A stretch of 64,000 nt of DNA from positions 1 to 64,000 of the forward strand of contig JALHQN010000019.1 of the NCBI GenBank assembly GCA_022841915.1, read 5' to 3'. Positions 40,700 through 50,184 of this stretch are shown one piece after another (the first letter of the stretch is position 1; each line of letters begins with the position of its first letter). This stretch comes from Burkholderiales bacterium. GTDB lineage: Bacteria > Pseudomonadota > Gammaproteobacteria > Burkholderiales > WYBJ01. The notes beneath the pieces are model-generated. The model had not been told where the DNA came from and made no database searches. It saw nothing but the letters and a program-made list of their open reading frames with translations. The translations under genes were made by a program, and so were the position numbers.

Positions 40700-43645
40700 T
40701 CACCGTTGGTTGGATCGGTCGGCTTGATTCGTGTTCGAGGGCGTGGCAGGGTCGACAGTCGTTGGGCCTGGCGCTGCCGGGGCCGTATGCGGCTTACGAC
40801 CAAGCACCGGCACGCCTTCTTGGTCGACATGCCATTCGCCGATCGGCTTGATCGTCGGGGGAGCGCCGAGGTTTGGTCTGCTCGCGCCTGCACCGACCGT
40901 ATCCCACGCCGCTCGGTTTCCGCCGTGTTTAGAACTGATCTGTCCGAGCCGGACCGCGGATTTGTAGCTGTCGCTGAGTGTGCCTGCATCCGTGGAAACT
41001 TGAGTGCGACCCGCATCGATCTTGGTTCTTGCTTCGGCCTCTAGCGTGGCGGCGCGCTTACTCTGTTCGTTTGCTAGGGGTTGATCCGGCACCACGCCTT
41101 GGCGACTTTGTCGTGTACGGACCTCCGCGTCGTTTGTTGCTTTCTGTTGATGGATTGCTGTAGCGCCTGCCGTGCGTCGATCAACTTCGTATTGCTCTCT
41201 AAGCGACGGCTCAGCCCAGCCCATCGCTGTGGATAGCGGCATCGTAGGTCCCAGCGGACTGTCAGCGCCGACGTAACCCGTTTCCGAGCTACCGCCACGA
41301 GCGTAGCCATAGGCGATCTCAGTCACGGCACGCTGGAGCTTGACCGGGTCTTCCTCACGCAGGAGACCGCGCTCGGCGAGACGCCGTGCCGCATAGTTGG
41401 TGAAGTCCGTCTGCGTGCCGCTACTCCATTCGCGCATGAACTGCGCCGTGCGGGCAAGTTCCTGGGCGTGAACATACGCGGTCTCGCTGGATGATTGCCG
41501 CTCGCTGGCCTCTCGGTACGACGAGTCGTAGCCCGAAATTGATGTCACGCGGTTCCCGCGGGCCCACTGGTAGGCATCCGAGGACCGAAAGTCTCTGAAG
41601 AGAGCGCTCGCTTCCGAGATTTGCGCGTTTTCAACCGCCTTGCGGGCAAAGTCGTAAGCGCTTTGCAGAGTTTGCTGATCAATCTGCCTGCCTTCAGTTC
41701 TTGCCTGCGCGCCAATCTGGGTCAGCGGAATGCTTGCCCCGACGGAGGCCGATGCTGCAACTCCCTTTCCGACGGTCGAATCGTCTGCCAAGCCCAGCCG
41801 GCGATTCACATCCCGCGCCACTGAACTCAGAGCTTGGAACTGCGTGCTCGTCGAACCGCCATCCGACGTGCTGGTTCCGCCCGATCGTTGCTGTGAGCGC
41901 TCGAAACTTTCCTGAATGCCGAGTGCTCGGGTCAACGCCGTGGCCTGGCTACGCTGCATCGCCTCGCGCTCGGTACGTGCCAGCGTCTCGGCCTCGCGTG
42001 CACTTTCGCCAATGGTGTTCGCCTGCCGCTCGGTGAAGGTAAATGTGGTAGCCAGGCGGCTGAGCGTTGCTTGGTAGCGGAAGATGCTGCCAGCTGGGCC
42101 GAGACCCTGGATGGTGGCGCCATGGGCGTCTGTTGCCGTAGCCATGAATGCCGATGTCCTGGTCGGGGCCAGTTGCTGCTGGTCCATCGAGACACTGTTC
42201 TGGCTGATGATGCCCTTCGACGTGCTGGCCGCTTCTCCGGCCACGGCAGACTGGATCGGTCCGACGCCGGTGATGGCCTGGAAAGCGACCTCGCCCCCCT
42301 TGATGATGGCGGTGGCGATGATCGGAATCGAGATCACCATGTAGCCGGCGACTGCCTGATCAGCGATGGCGCCCTGGTAGATGCTGGATGCGGTCTCGAG
42401 GGCGAGACCCTGCGTTGTTGCACCCATGCGCGAAGCGGCTTCGAGGTTCTTGGCGCTGGCGAGGGTGCCGACGTAGTTGAGGATTGCGTAGAGCGGGGGC
42501 CAGAGCTGGATCCACACGAGACTCATGATGAAGCTCTTGAGGGCGAGGCCCAGGCCGCGTCCCTGGGCGAGCAGGAAGAGCAGGAAGACGAAAGGGAACA
42601 CGGCATACACGATCGCTTCGATGACGTTGCGCACCAGCGGCAGGGCCTGCTCGGCGATCCGGCCCATGGTGAGGAAGGAGGAGTTGATCGATGCGGTGGC
42701 ATTGGCCCGGCTGGTGGCGATCATGAGGGCGGCGGGGTCGTTGATCTTCTGGCCGGCGAGGGTGTGGGTGTCCTGCACCAGGTTGATCATGATGTTCTGG
42801 CGCAGCAGGTCGGCCGAGGCTTGGGCGGCGGTGGCGATCCGGGCCTTGTAGTAGGCCTGCTCGACCTGGGCATCGATTGCGCCCAGGGCCGCGGTGGGAT
42901 CCAGGGAGGGGTTCAACTGGAAGGCCAGCAGCGCCCGGGCGCGCGCGACTTCGTTCGGCAGGCGAGCGGCAAGGTAGGTGTAGACGTTGGGGCAGGTATC
43001 GACCTGGACCGGATTGCCGTAGGTCGAGAACCGCGCGGGATTGGGGGTGGCCATCAGCGACCAGATGTCGATGCTGCGAGAGAAGACCGCAGGATCGATG
43101 GTGCCGTCCTGCAGATCGTAGATCGTGCAGTTGTAAACGAAGGCGATCAAGTCGGTGCGAAGCTGCGGATCGCCGATGTTCGTGGCCCGTGAGGCCCGGA
43201 TCAGGCGGTTGCCGAACATGACCCCGTTCTTCTGGTAGGCGAGTTCGACGGGCAACTGCGCACTGGGCGTGGGAATCACCTGGAAGGTGGTCTCGAAGAA
43301 CCGGGTCATGACGTCGCCGACCTTCGAGGTGTAGTGACCGAAGAAGGCCACGCCGATCGGGACATTCCCGATGACCGCTGGCGGTTGGCCGCCGAGCTTG
43401 TCGACGATGGCGACCTCGGTCTTCGGCAGGAAGAGGGCGTAGTAGAGGAACATGAAGCTCATCAGCCACCCCCAGCCGTGGAACTTGCCCGGCGAGAAGA
43501 GACCCGCGAATGCCGCCACCAGTACGCCGGTGATGCCGACGGTCTTGATGAGGCCGAAATAGTCGGCACCCCCCATGATGGCGGCGATGGCGTTGAAGAC
43601 GCCCGTGAGGGTATCGACGTTGCCGTAGGCGTAGATCTCGAACAT
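40700..43645 (-). CDS. traG: Conjugal transfer protein TraG (F type)
   Basis: A 981-residue protein starting MFEIYAYGNVDTLTGVFNAI. The N-terminal 450 residues are the TraG_N domain with several membrane spans (VGITGVLVAAFAGLFSP, GWLMSFMFLYYALF, IEAIVYAVFPFVFLLFLLA, ILNYVGTLAS), needed for pilus assembly and mating-pair stabilisation. The C-terminal half is a long periplasmic or translocated helical domain rich in Ala, Gln and Ser, as in F TraG, where it also acts in entry exclusion. It is the last gene of the leftward transfer operon, after traH. Confidence 0.92.
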   Translation of the reverse strand: MFEIYAYGNVDTLTGVFNAIAAIMGGADYFGLIKTVGITGVLVAAFAGLFSPGKFHGWGWLMSFMFLYYALFLPKTEVAIVDKLGGQPPAVIGNVPIGVAFFGHYTSKVGDVMTRFFETTFQVIPTPSAQLPVELAYQKNGVMFGNRLIRASRATNIGDPQLRTDLIAFVYNCTIYDLQDGTIDPAVFSRSIDIWSLMATPNPARFSTYGNPVQVDTCPNVYTYLAARLPNEVARARALLAFQLNPSLDPTAALGAIDAQVEQAYYKARIATAAQASADLLRQNIMINLVQDTHTLAGQKINDPAALMIATSRANATASINSSFLTMGRIAEQALPLVRNVIEAIVYAVFPFVFLLFLLAQGRGLGLALKSFIMSLVWIQLWPPLYAILNYVGTLASAKNLEAASRMGATTQGLALETASSIYQGAIADQAVAGYMVISIPIIATAIIKGGEVAFQAITGVGPIQSAVAGEAASTSKGIISQNSVSMDQQQLAPTRTSAFMATATDAHGATIQGLGPAGSIFRYQATLSRLATTFTFTERQANTIGESAREAETLARTEREAMQRSQATALTRALGIQESFERSQQRSGGTSTSDGGSTSTQFQALSSVARDVNRRLGLADDSTVGKGVAASASVGASIPLTQIGAQARTEGRQIDQQTLQSAYDFARKAVENAQISEASALFRDFRSSDAYQWARGNRVTSISGYDSSYREASERQSSSETAYVHAQELARTAQFMREWSSGTQTDFTNYAARRLAERGLLREEDPVKLQRAVTEIAYGYARGGSSETGYVGADSPLGPTMPLSTAMGWAEPSLREQYEVDRRTAGATAIHQQKATNDAEVRTRQSRQGVVPDQPLANEQSKRAATLEAEARTKIDAGRTQVSTDAGTLSDSYKSAVRLGQISSKHGGNRAAWDTVGAGASRPNLGAPPTIKPIGEWHVDQEGVPVLGRKPHTAPAAPGPTTVDPATPSNTNQADRSNQR

Positions 43646-43694
43646 GGCGGGAGCCGGTCGGGGGGCGGAGGGGGGCGAAGTTCCTTGGCTCGCC

Positions 43695-45140
43695 CTAGGA
43701 GCCACGCCCCCCATAGACCGCGCTGAAATCCAACATGCTCTTGACCGCGGTGGGCATGTTGCTCCAGAGCTGGCGCTCCAGGGTTTGCAGGTCCTGGGTC
43801 ATGGAGGCGACCGAGCGCACCTTGGCATAGGCGGTCTGCTTCTCGGTGAGGAGTTGACGTTGTGCATCCTGGGCATTGCTGCGCAGGGTATCCACGTAGC
43901 GCTGCTCGACGCCGCTGCGGTTCAGGTTGTGCGAGAGCGCGGTCATTGCCTGGCGCAGCGCGCGGGTGATGAAGGTCTCGGCGTAGTCGAGCGCAATCAC
44001 ATCCTTGTAGGACTCGATCAGCGTCTCGGCCGTGTTCGAACCCGGGACGGCATTGGCGACCGCCAGCATCTTGTAGACCGGTTCCGTCGTATTGTTGATG
44101 AAGCCAATGTCGGCTTCCGACTGTGCGGTGCGGGTCGCGATGTTCTCGGACATGCGCCGCAGCCGTTCGGTCACGAGGCGCGTGAACGGTTTAACGGACA
44201 CCCGTTGCCGGGTCGGATTGAGGCAGTCGCTGGAGTCGTCGCAGACGTAGACGTCCACATCGACGTGGCCCTCGGTCGGGGACGCACCGCTGCCGAGCAG
44301 CAGATCGCGCAGGCCCAGAATCGTCGGCTCGAAGTAGCGCGGCACGGCCCCGCTGCCATCGTCCTCGGGCGGATGCAGGACGACGGTGCCGATCAGGCTC
44401 ATGATCAGCTCCTTCTCTTCGCGGCTGATGCTGCCGCCCACGCGGTTGAGCGCCATCCAGACGACGTTGCCTTTGACGAAGGTGGCGTTGCGCACATTGG
44501 GGTCGCTGGAGTTGGCGGCGGATTTGACGACCGCCGGGGCGTTGGTGGCGCAGGTCAGCCGTGCGTCGACCCGATCGGTCACGCTGCCCAGGTATTGTGA
44601 AATGTTCGCGCAGCCGCTCATGATCGACTGGTCGTACTCGCCGACGAGCCCATTGACCAACGCCTGGGCGGCTTCGCAGGAATTGATGTTCATCGCATTG
44701 ATCTTGTTGATCTGGTCCTGGAGCTCGGTCAGGAGCTTGTCGATGTCGGGGGAGATCGACTGCAGCGCCAGCTTGAAGGCGTAGCCCACGGCGTTGGAGC
44801 CGATGTTGCGCAGCAGGGCGACGAACTGGTCCTTGTTGATGAAGGAAAAGGCGCCGCCGAAAAGATCGATGCCACCGCAGCCGGCCTTGAGACTGGGCAG
44901 CTGGGCCTGAAGCAGGGGATAGTTCTTGCCGGGTGAGCGCATCATGAGGCTGCCGCCGGTATAGAGGTTCATGGCCTGGCCTCGGAATGCGCCGGGGGAG
45001 GTGACGTTACCCAGCGCCCCCAGTTCGTTGAACATCGCCTGCATCTCGGCATTGAGATTGCCGGGATGGCTCAGGGTGGGCGTGAGGGTAAGCGTCAGGG
45101 CGGTGAAGCCTGCGATGAGGCGACGGGTGAAGGTAGGCAT
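43695..45140 (-). CDS. traH: Conjugal transfer protein TraH (F type)
   Basis: A 481-residue protein starting MPTFTRRLIAGFTALTL, with a signal peptide. Typical TraH blocks are GGSLMMRSPGKNYPLLQAQL, LKAGCGGIDLFGGAFSFI, INSCEAAQALVNGL and VCDDSSDCLNP, plus a coiled C-terminal region. It acts in the periplasm in pilus extension with TraF, TraU, TraW and TrbC. It lies between traF and traG as in F and SXT. Confidence 0.94.
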   Translation of the reverse strand: MPTFTRRLIAGFTALTLTLTPTLSHPGNLNAEMQAMFNELGALGNVTSPGAFRGQAMNLYTGGSLMMRSPGKNYPLLQAQLPSLKAGCGGIDLFGGAFSFINKDQFVALLRNIGSNAVGYAFKLALQSISPDIDKLLTELQDQINKINAMNINSCEAAQALVNGLVGEYDQSIMSGCANISQYLGSVTDRVDARLTCATNAPAVVKSAANSSDPNVRNATFVKGNVVWMALNRVGGSISREEKELIMSLIGTVVLHPPEDDGSGAVPRYFEPTILGLRDLLLGSGASPTEGHVDVDVYVCDDSSDCLNPTRQRVSVKPFTRLVTERLRRMSENIATRTAQSEADIGFINNTTEPVYKMLAVANAVPGSNTAETLIESYKDVIALDYAETFITRALRQAMTALSHNLNRSGVEQRYVDTLRSNAQDAQRQLLTEKQTAYAKVRSVASMTQDLQTLERQLWSNMPTAVKSMLDFSAVYGGRGS

Positions 45141-45156
45141 GCGGTCTCCCATGCGG

Positions 45157-45972
45157 TCAGAGCGGATCGTTGCGGGCCGGATTGCCGAGTGCTGCGATGC
45201 GCTCGACGAGATCGGTCAGCGCCATCACACCAAAGCCGACCGGCTGGATCTCGCGCCGGGCAGGGGCGGTGAGGTAAAGGGCTGGAACGACGCTGGCGTT
45301 GAGGCGCGCGGCCACGCCATTGTCGGCCTGCGGATTCGGATACTCGGGCAGGCCGCGGCCATCGAGACTCACCGGAAAGACTGTCATGCCGTAGGCCTGT
45401 TCGAATCGCTTGAGGATCGGGGCGAGTCGATGACAGTAGGGACAGTCGCTGCGGAAGATGAAGAGCAGGGTGTGTGTCTTGGCCAGAGCGCGCACCGCTT
45501 GCCCTTGCCGATCGCGCTGCTGTTCGTCATAGGCGGCGATCGCCATGGCGTTGGTGGGGCGGCCGGATAGGGCGTAGTCGACATCCGGCACCGTCCACAC
45601 CAGGCGCTGCCAGCGCTCGGCGAAGACCTGGGACTTGTTCATCACATAGCGCTGATAGCGCATGTAGGCGAGCAGGTTCGCGTCGGAGGGATTCATGACA
45701 GCGACGCGTTTCAACTCATCCAGGCGCTTCTGCATGGCCTCGAAATCGACCAGTTCGCGCGGCCGCGGGTCGCTCTTGGGAACCGGTTTCGGCGGGGTCG
45801 GTGGAGCCGGGGGATCGCGGTACCAGAACCAGCCTTCGCGATGGCGCAGCCAATAGGCGGAACGTTCGTCGTCGGCAGAGGGGTCGGCCGACGGGAGTTC
45901 TGCCAGCGCGAGCGTGCTCGATGTAAGCAGGGTGGCCAGGAGGGCAATGAGTCGGATCGAGGCGCGCGGCAT
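45157..45972 (-). CDS. traF: Conjugal transfer pilus assembly protein TraF (thioredoxin-like)
   Basis: A 271-residue protein starting MPRASIRLIALLATLL with a signal peptide ending near ALAELP. Characteristic blocks are REGWFWYRDPP and PSDANLLAYMRYQRYVMN, followed by a thioredoxin fold with the redox pair in RSDCPYCHRLAPILK and a cis-Pro region VVPALYL. F TraF lacks the CxxC, but many SXT/ICE forms keep it. It would help disulfide formation in Cys-rich TraN, TraU and TraH. Confidence 0.93.
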   Translation of the reverse strand: MPRASIRLIALLATLLTSSTLALAELPSADPSADDERSAYWLRHREGWFWYRDPPAPPTPPKPVPKSDPRPRELVDFEAMQKRLDELKRVAVMNPSDANLLAYMRYQRYVMNKSQVFAERWQRLVWTVPDVDYALSGRPTNAMAIAAYDEQQRDRQGQAVRALAKTHTLLFIFRSDCPYCHRLAPILKRFEQAYGMTVFPVSLDGRGLPEYPNPQADNGVAARLNASVVPALYLTAPARREIQPVGFGVMALTDLVERIAALGNPARNDPL

Positions 45973-45974
45973 GG

Positions 45975-46349
45975 TCAGCGCCCCTCGGACGGACTGCCGT
46001 CTCGGCAGTAGTTGAGCTGGTAGGTGAGCCGCTGGTCTTCGGCGCGTTCGCGCAGCAGGACGGCGGCTTGACGCGTGGTCACTTCCAACCGACGACACCC
46101 TGGATCGCGCAGGATCTGAATCGTGCGCACATCGATCTCGATCGGTGCATCGGCGCCGAAGCGCCGGCGCATGAAGGCCGCGGCTTCCCCGACCAGGGTG
46201 CCGTGGGCGGATCCGTGGTCGATGGCGCGCTTGAGCAGCGGCTTGAGATCCGTCACGGGCAGGCGCTGAACCGATTCGGCGTGCGCCGTCCCAACGAGGA
46301 TGAATATCCCAAGCAGGAGAAGTTGCGGGATGAGATCGCTGTATTTCAT
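45975..46349 (-). CDS. Periplasmic hypothetical protein between traN and traF
   Basis: A 124-residue protein starting MKYSDLIPQLLLLGIFILV with a signal peptide cleaved near AHAES. The mature part reads LKPLLKRAIDHGSAHGTL, RRRFGADAPIEIDV and CRRLEVTTRQAAV, ending with a second Cys (LNYCRDG), so a disulfide is likely. Its start overlaps the traN stop by 4 bp and its stop is 2 bp before traF, so it is part of the transfer operon. I do not know the family; it may be an accessory of mating-pair stabilisation. Confidence 0.75.
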   Translation of the reverse strand: MKYSDLIPQLLLLGIFILVGTAHAESVQRLPVTDLKPLLKRAIDHGSAHGTLVGEAAAFMRRRFGADAPIEIDVRTIQILRDPGCRRLEVTTRQAAVLLRERAEDQRLTYQLNYCRDGSPSEGR

Positions 46350-47554
46350 CGGGCGAAGTAACTCTCGACACGTTGCTGGGCGCGATCGCGCAGGGCGCCG
46401 ACATCGGGAAGCGTCGGGGCGATCTCGGCATAGAACTCCCCAAGATCCATGCGCGAGAAATCCAGAGCCTGCAATTGCGCAATCGTGAAGCCGCTGCAAT
46501 CGGGGCTTTGTGCGCTCCCCCAGCCTTTGCTCAGCTGCGCGCGACCCTGCTCGTTCAGGATGCGAGCCAGACGGGAGTTGAAGCAGCAGTAGGATTCGGT
46601 GGTTTCGATGCACGTGCCGATCAAGGGCACGCGGGACGAGCAGTAACTGCCCAGCCCGTGGCACAGGCGCTGGCCGCGCTTCATCGCCAGCACCTGCTCG
46701 GCCTGCTCGCACTCGAGGATGCCGGAGAGCTGGATGGCGAGCATGGCGAGTGTCCAGGGGCCGGGCACGAGCGACTGGACGAAGAGCTCCACGCTGAGCT
46801 CGCCCGCCATGAGGCCGGCGAGCGCCGAAGTCCCGGCCCCGGTGCCGAACAGGGCTTCGAATCCGGAGAGCACGAAATTCGGTGCATCGGCTGCGAACAA
46901 GGCGTCGTAGGTGTAGCTCGAGCCCAGTGCATCGATGAGGTGAGCGCCGGCCCCAATGGCGAGGTTCATCGTGCTCAGTGCGGAGCCACCGCCACCGGAA
47001 GTCTTGCAACAGTTGACCAGGCCGAAAAGCTTCTTACGGCACCGGTTGTCCGCACCGCGGAAGACCTGCATCGTGTCGGGATCGAGATACTGGCCGGCTT
47101 CGCGCTGCGCCTCCAGGGCGGTGACTGCCTTGAAGAAATCGAGATCGGGCGGGTAGCCGGTGTCGAAGCAACTACCCGACATGCAGAAGCTCTGGTTCCC
47201 GCAGTCGGTGACAGTGCGGGTCGTGCCGCTGGACACCTTGCAGGCGTAGGCCTGCTCGAAGAGACTGCACTGACCATCGCCGAGGCGCTCGACGCAGCGA
47301 GAACTCGTCTGCGCGCAGCCTTGTTCGATGAGCGGCCGACAATCATTGACCGCCGAGGCGGAGGCACAGTCGAACTGGGCTTGGTAGCGCCAGCACTCGC
47401 GTGTGATCGACCGGCCATTGATGATTCGCGTCTCTCGCGGCTCGATGCAGGTCTCCGACACCCGCGTGCAGGTGCCGTCGCCCGCGACGGCAGGAGCGAC
47501 TGCGAGGAGCGTGGCGAGGAGGCTCAAGGCAAGCGCGCTTCGTAGGGGGCGCAT
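46346..47554 (-). CDS. traN: TraN C-terminal half, as a separate secreted ORF
   Basis: A 402-residue protein starting MRPLRSALALSLLATLLAVA and ending its signal at PAVAGDG. It contains the Cys-rich TraN blocks TCTRVSETCIEPRETR, ECWRYQAQFDC, FCMSGSCFDTGYP, KKLFGLVNCCKTS and TTESYCCFNSRLARI. In F, SXT and R27 these follow directly after the sequence found in the next upstream ORF. Here the start codon lies inside that ORF in another frame, overlapping by 31 bp, and creates a signal peptide of its own. TraN is the outer-membrane mating-pair stabilisation adhesin. Confidence 0.85.
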   Translation of the reverse strand: MRPLRSALALSLLATLLAVAPAVAGDGTCTRVSETCIEPRETRIINGRSITRECWRYQAQFDCASASAVNDCRPLIEQGCAQTSSRCVERLGDGQCSLFEQAYACKVSSGTTRTVTDCGNQSFCMSGSCFDTGYPPDLDFFKAVTALEAQREAGQYLDPDTMQVFRGADNRCRKKLFGLVNCCKTSGGGGSALSTMNLAIGAGAHLIDALGSSYTYDALFAADAPNFVLSGFEALFGTGAGTSALAGLMAGELSVELFVQSLVPGPWTLAMLAIQLSGILECEQAEQVLAMKRGQRLCHGLGSYCSSRVPLIGTCIETTESYCCFNSRLARILNEQGRAQLSKGWGSAQSPDCSGFTIAQLQALDFSRMDLGEFYAEIAPTLPDVGALRDRAQQRVESYFAR

Positions 47555-48513
47555 TGATTGATCCAGGTGTCGGTGAGGGTGTAGGTGCGCTGCGGACGCG
47601 TGAAGCTGAAAGTAGCCAACGTTTGCTCGGGGAGGTAGCCATCGCAGCAGCCGTGAGGGCAGGGGTCGTCGCAGTGCGCCTCGGTACCGACGCGGTAATT
47701 GCATACGCCATCCGGGCAAGCGCCTTCGAGGAAGTAGGTGCCGCCACAGCCCAGGTTGACGAGCATGCGCTGCGGATGCTCCGAGGGCACCGTCGTCATG
47801 ACGACGATGGAGGCGTTCGTGCCGTTGCATTCCGAGTAGCCATAGGTCCACTGGAAGCGGATCTCGTCGGCGCACACGGCGCCGACGTAGACATACGGGC
47901 GGATAAAAGCGATACGCGGATTGGGTGTGATCAAGGTGTTCGGTGCGCAGCCCAATCCGTCATCGCGCACCTCGACCGAGAGCGTCTTCTCGCAGGTCAG
48001 GCGTTCGAGGACGCGATACTCATTGCAGAAGTGCTTGTCGAAGATGTCCGGGGTCGTGATCGATCGGGTGGTGCAGCCGGTGTAGGTGCCTGCGAGATTG
48101 CCGACGATCGACTGCGGATCGGCCGTAATCTGCTTGCCGCGCACCAGCAGCGGATCGGTGGGGGTGATGTTGAATGTCGGACGCCGAGCCGGATTCTCTC
48201 GCGTGAAGTTGATGGCGGCACAGGCTTGGGCGGACGGGCTGCCGGCCGAGGGCGTGACGAGGCAAGCGCTCTGCAGCGCGGATGCATTGCCGCCCAGATC
48301 CGTGCTGCCGAAGTAGGTGCTCTGCGTCGGGGTGGCGGTGAATTGCGGCACGGTGCTCGCCGGCGGCGTGGTGGTGATGTGACTGCGCGCGGCGGCGTTG
48401 CCCGAGCGGCCGAAGGTGCTGCCTTGCTCGAAGGCCTCCGACAGTGAGGCGGCGTGCACCGGCAGAGCCGAGAAACCACAAGCGCATGCCCAAAGGAGGG
48501 TTCGAAGATTCAT
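47524..48513 (-). CDS. traN: TraN N-terminal half
   Basis: A 329-residue protein starting MNLRTLLWACACGFSALP with a signal peptide ending near VHAAS. Blocks typical of the TraN N-terminus are AFEQGSTFGRSG, CAAINFTRENPARRPTFNI, DPLLVRGKQI, YTGCTTRSITTPDIFDKHF and LTCEKTLSVEV. It ends TWINQCAPYEARLP, where usual TraN proteins continue. With the overlapping downstream ORF it would give a two-chain TraN. Both chains are Cys-rich, so they could be held by disulfides in the outer membrane. Its start overlaps the end of trbC by 4 bp. Confidence 0.85.
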   Translation of the reverse strand: MNLRTLLWACACGFSALPVHAASLSEAFEQGSTFGRSGNAAARSHITTTPPASTVPQFTATPTQSTYFGSTDLGGNASALQSACLVTPSAGSPSAQACAAINFTRENPARRPTFNITPTDPLLVRGKQITADPQSIVGNLAGTYTGCTTRSITTPDIFDKHFCNEYRVLERLTCEKTLSVEVRDDGLGCAPNTLITPNPRIAFIRPYVYVGAVCADEIRFQWTYGYSECNGTNASIVVMTTVPSEHPQRMLVNLGCGGTYFLEGACPDGVCNYRVGTEAHCDDPCPHGCCDGYLPEQTLATFSFTRPQRTYTLTDTWINQCAPYEARLP

Positions 48514-49187
48514 CGCGAGACCCGCAGTCGTTTCAAGAACACGTCCGCCCGGGAGGCGGCTTCGGGATGGCGTCGCACCATCGCCTCCAAGGCATAGTCC
48601 AGGCTTACATCGCCGCTGACGCGCAGGTGCGCCTCGCCCAATGGGCAGGTCGTGCCGCAGGCGGCCGAGGCATTCGGGGAGGTCTGAGCAAGCGGCAGCA
48701 CGAAAGTCGGTGCATGGTGGATGTCATAGCGGATGAAGGCTTGCGGATCGATCTGCCAGGCGGCCGCGTGGTCGGCCACAAGGCTTTGGACCGCGGCGAG
48801 GGTTTCGCGCATCGATTGGGATCTAAGACCGCGCAGCACCAGCACGGCGCCGCTGCGAGCGGCTTGTTCGGTGAGTCGCTGCAGGCTCGCTCGCGGCATA
48901 TCGAGGGTGATGAAGATGCGAAGCGATGGCGTTGCCGCGCTCGGGTTCTGCGGGAGGGTGTGGTCTCGCAAGAGCTGGGTGATGTCGACCCCGCTGGGGG
49001 TGACGTTGATCTGCGGTGGTCGGGGGATCGGTTGCGTGGTCAGGCGATCGCTGTTCGGAAACGGTCGATCGCGCATCGCTCGATCCATGTCGGTCGCGTT
49101 CGGCCAAGCGGGGGCTTGCGCATGCAGCGTGCTGGATGCGATCGCCATGCAGAGCGCGACCAAGGTGCGATCAATAGGCGCCGGCAC
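48510..49187 (-). CDS. trbC: Pilus assembly protein TrbC (F type)
   Basis: About 225 residues. GTG 49187 (VPAPIDRTLVALCMAIAS) is the most likely start, overlapping traU by 17 bp; internal TTG 49163 or ATG 49151 are alternatives. A signal peptide ends at LHAQA. The F-type TrbC core is SLRIFITLDMPRASLQRLTE, VLVLRGLRSQSMRETL and AAWQIDPQAFIRYDI. A periplasmic protein of pilus assembly, working with TraW; in some elements the two are fused. Confidence 0.9.
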   Translation of the reverse strand: MPAPIDRTLVALCMAIASSTLHAQAPAWPNATDMDRAMRDRPFPNSDRLTTQPIPRPPQINVTPSGVDITQLLRDHTLPQNPSAATPSLRIFITLDMPRASLQRLTEQAARSGAVLVLRGLRSQSMRETLAAVQSLVADHAAAWQIDPQAFIRYDIHHAPTFVLPLAQTSPNASAACGTTCPLGEAHLRVSGDVSLDYALEAMVRRHPEAASRADVFLKRLRVSR

Positions 49188-50184
49188 AGCAGTTCCTCTT
49201 CCGAAAGATCTGATAAGCGAAGTCTTCGCCCGCGACAGGGTAGGACTTGCCTGCGCCCCAGACGATCGTCGTTCGACCGTAGGGCTGGCAGCACTGGCCA
49301 GCGTCTTTGCGTGTGTTCGGGATGGGATAGACCATCTGCAGCTTGTAGTGGGTCTTGTCCATGATGGGCTGCAGGTAGGGGCCGCAGAGGCCGCGTTCAC
49401 CGGCGCCGGCGAAGGTGGTGAGTTGGCGATGCATCTTGGCGGTCATGCGTTGGGTGAGCAGGGCGGACGCCTGCACGCCGCCGATGTGAGTCGTGACATG
49501 CCCATTCATCGGATAGATCGAGCCCTGGCAGCCCGCGCACCAGAAGAGCTGGGAGAGCCCCATCCCGGCGCTGGCGGCGATGCAGTCGGCCGCACACGCG
49601 GCTTTGGCGGGCGCGTTGGCGAATAGCACCGCTTCCGGGTGGATGATGGCGGTCAGTTCATCGTCGGCCCAGAGGGGATCGACTTCCGTGAGATAGATGA
49701 GATCGAGCGCGCCCTTCTCCAGGCACGGGAAATCAAGCAGCACCTGCAGCCAGTAGAGGATGGGGTTGGTGTACCAGTGGACGTGATAGAAGCTGTTGCG
49801 GGTCTGACTGTCGTGTCCGACCTGAGCACCGCGCGGGACGTGGATGCCGGGATCGAGTGCGACGCCACCGAGCCCCACCATGCAAAACGGCGTGCGGGTC
49901 ACATCGACCAGGCGTACCGGTTCCCAGAAACCGATCGTCACGCCAATGCGCGGTGGGTTGTTGCAGTAGCAGAGCGGATTCGACGGATTGGCGATGTCGT
50001 CTTGGCCCTCAGAGACGATTGTCGATGAGCCGATCGTCAGCGGGAAGATGCAACTCCAGCAGATGTCGGTGATCGGGTTCATGAAACGGCCATGACAGGT
50101 GGAATCGGCCGCTCGTGCGAGCGTGGACAGCGCCAGCAGCATGACGATGGCGACAGAGAACACGAGGCGGTCAGGGCAGTTCAT
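49171..50184 (-). CDS. traU: Conjugal transfer protein TraU
   Basis: A 337-residue protein starting MNCPDRLVFSVAIVMLLAL with a signal peptide ending near ARAAD. TraU signatures are FMNPITDICWSCIFPLTIG, CYCNNPPRIGVTIGFWEP, HVHWYTNPILYWLQVLLD and CQPYGRTTIVWG. It is Cys-rich and needs disulfide bonds. It acts in the periplasm mainly in DNA transfer and pilus extension. ATG 50184 is chosen over upstream 50229 because it begins the signal peptide and overlaps traW by 14 bp. Confidence 0.95.
   Translation of the reverse strand: MNCPDRLVFSVAIVMLLALSTLARAADSTCHGRFMNPITDICWSCIFPLTIGSSTIVSEGQDDIANPSNPLCYCNNPPRIGVTIGFWEPVRLVDVTRTPFCMVGLGGVALDPGIHVPRGAQVGHDSQTRNSFYHVHWYTNPILYWLQVLLDFPCLEKGALDLIYLTEVDPLWADDELTAIIHPEAVLFANAPAKAACAADCIAASAGMGLSQLFWCAGCQGSIYPMNGHVTTHIGGVQASALLTQRMTAKMHRQLTTFAGAGERGLCGPYLQPIMDKTHYKLQMVYPIPNTRKDAGQCCQPYGRTTIVWGAGKSYPVAGEDFAYQIFRKRNCCAGAY

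Noticed and set aside
40396-40708. Possible minus-strand gene after traG (LVYTRLTCADLEAIEAVARR)
   Set aside because: No start codon with a ribosome site outside traG; an equally open plus-strand frame exists, so neither can be supported.
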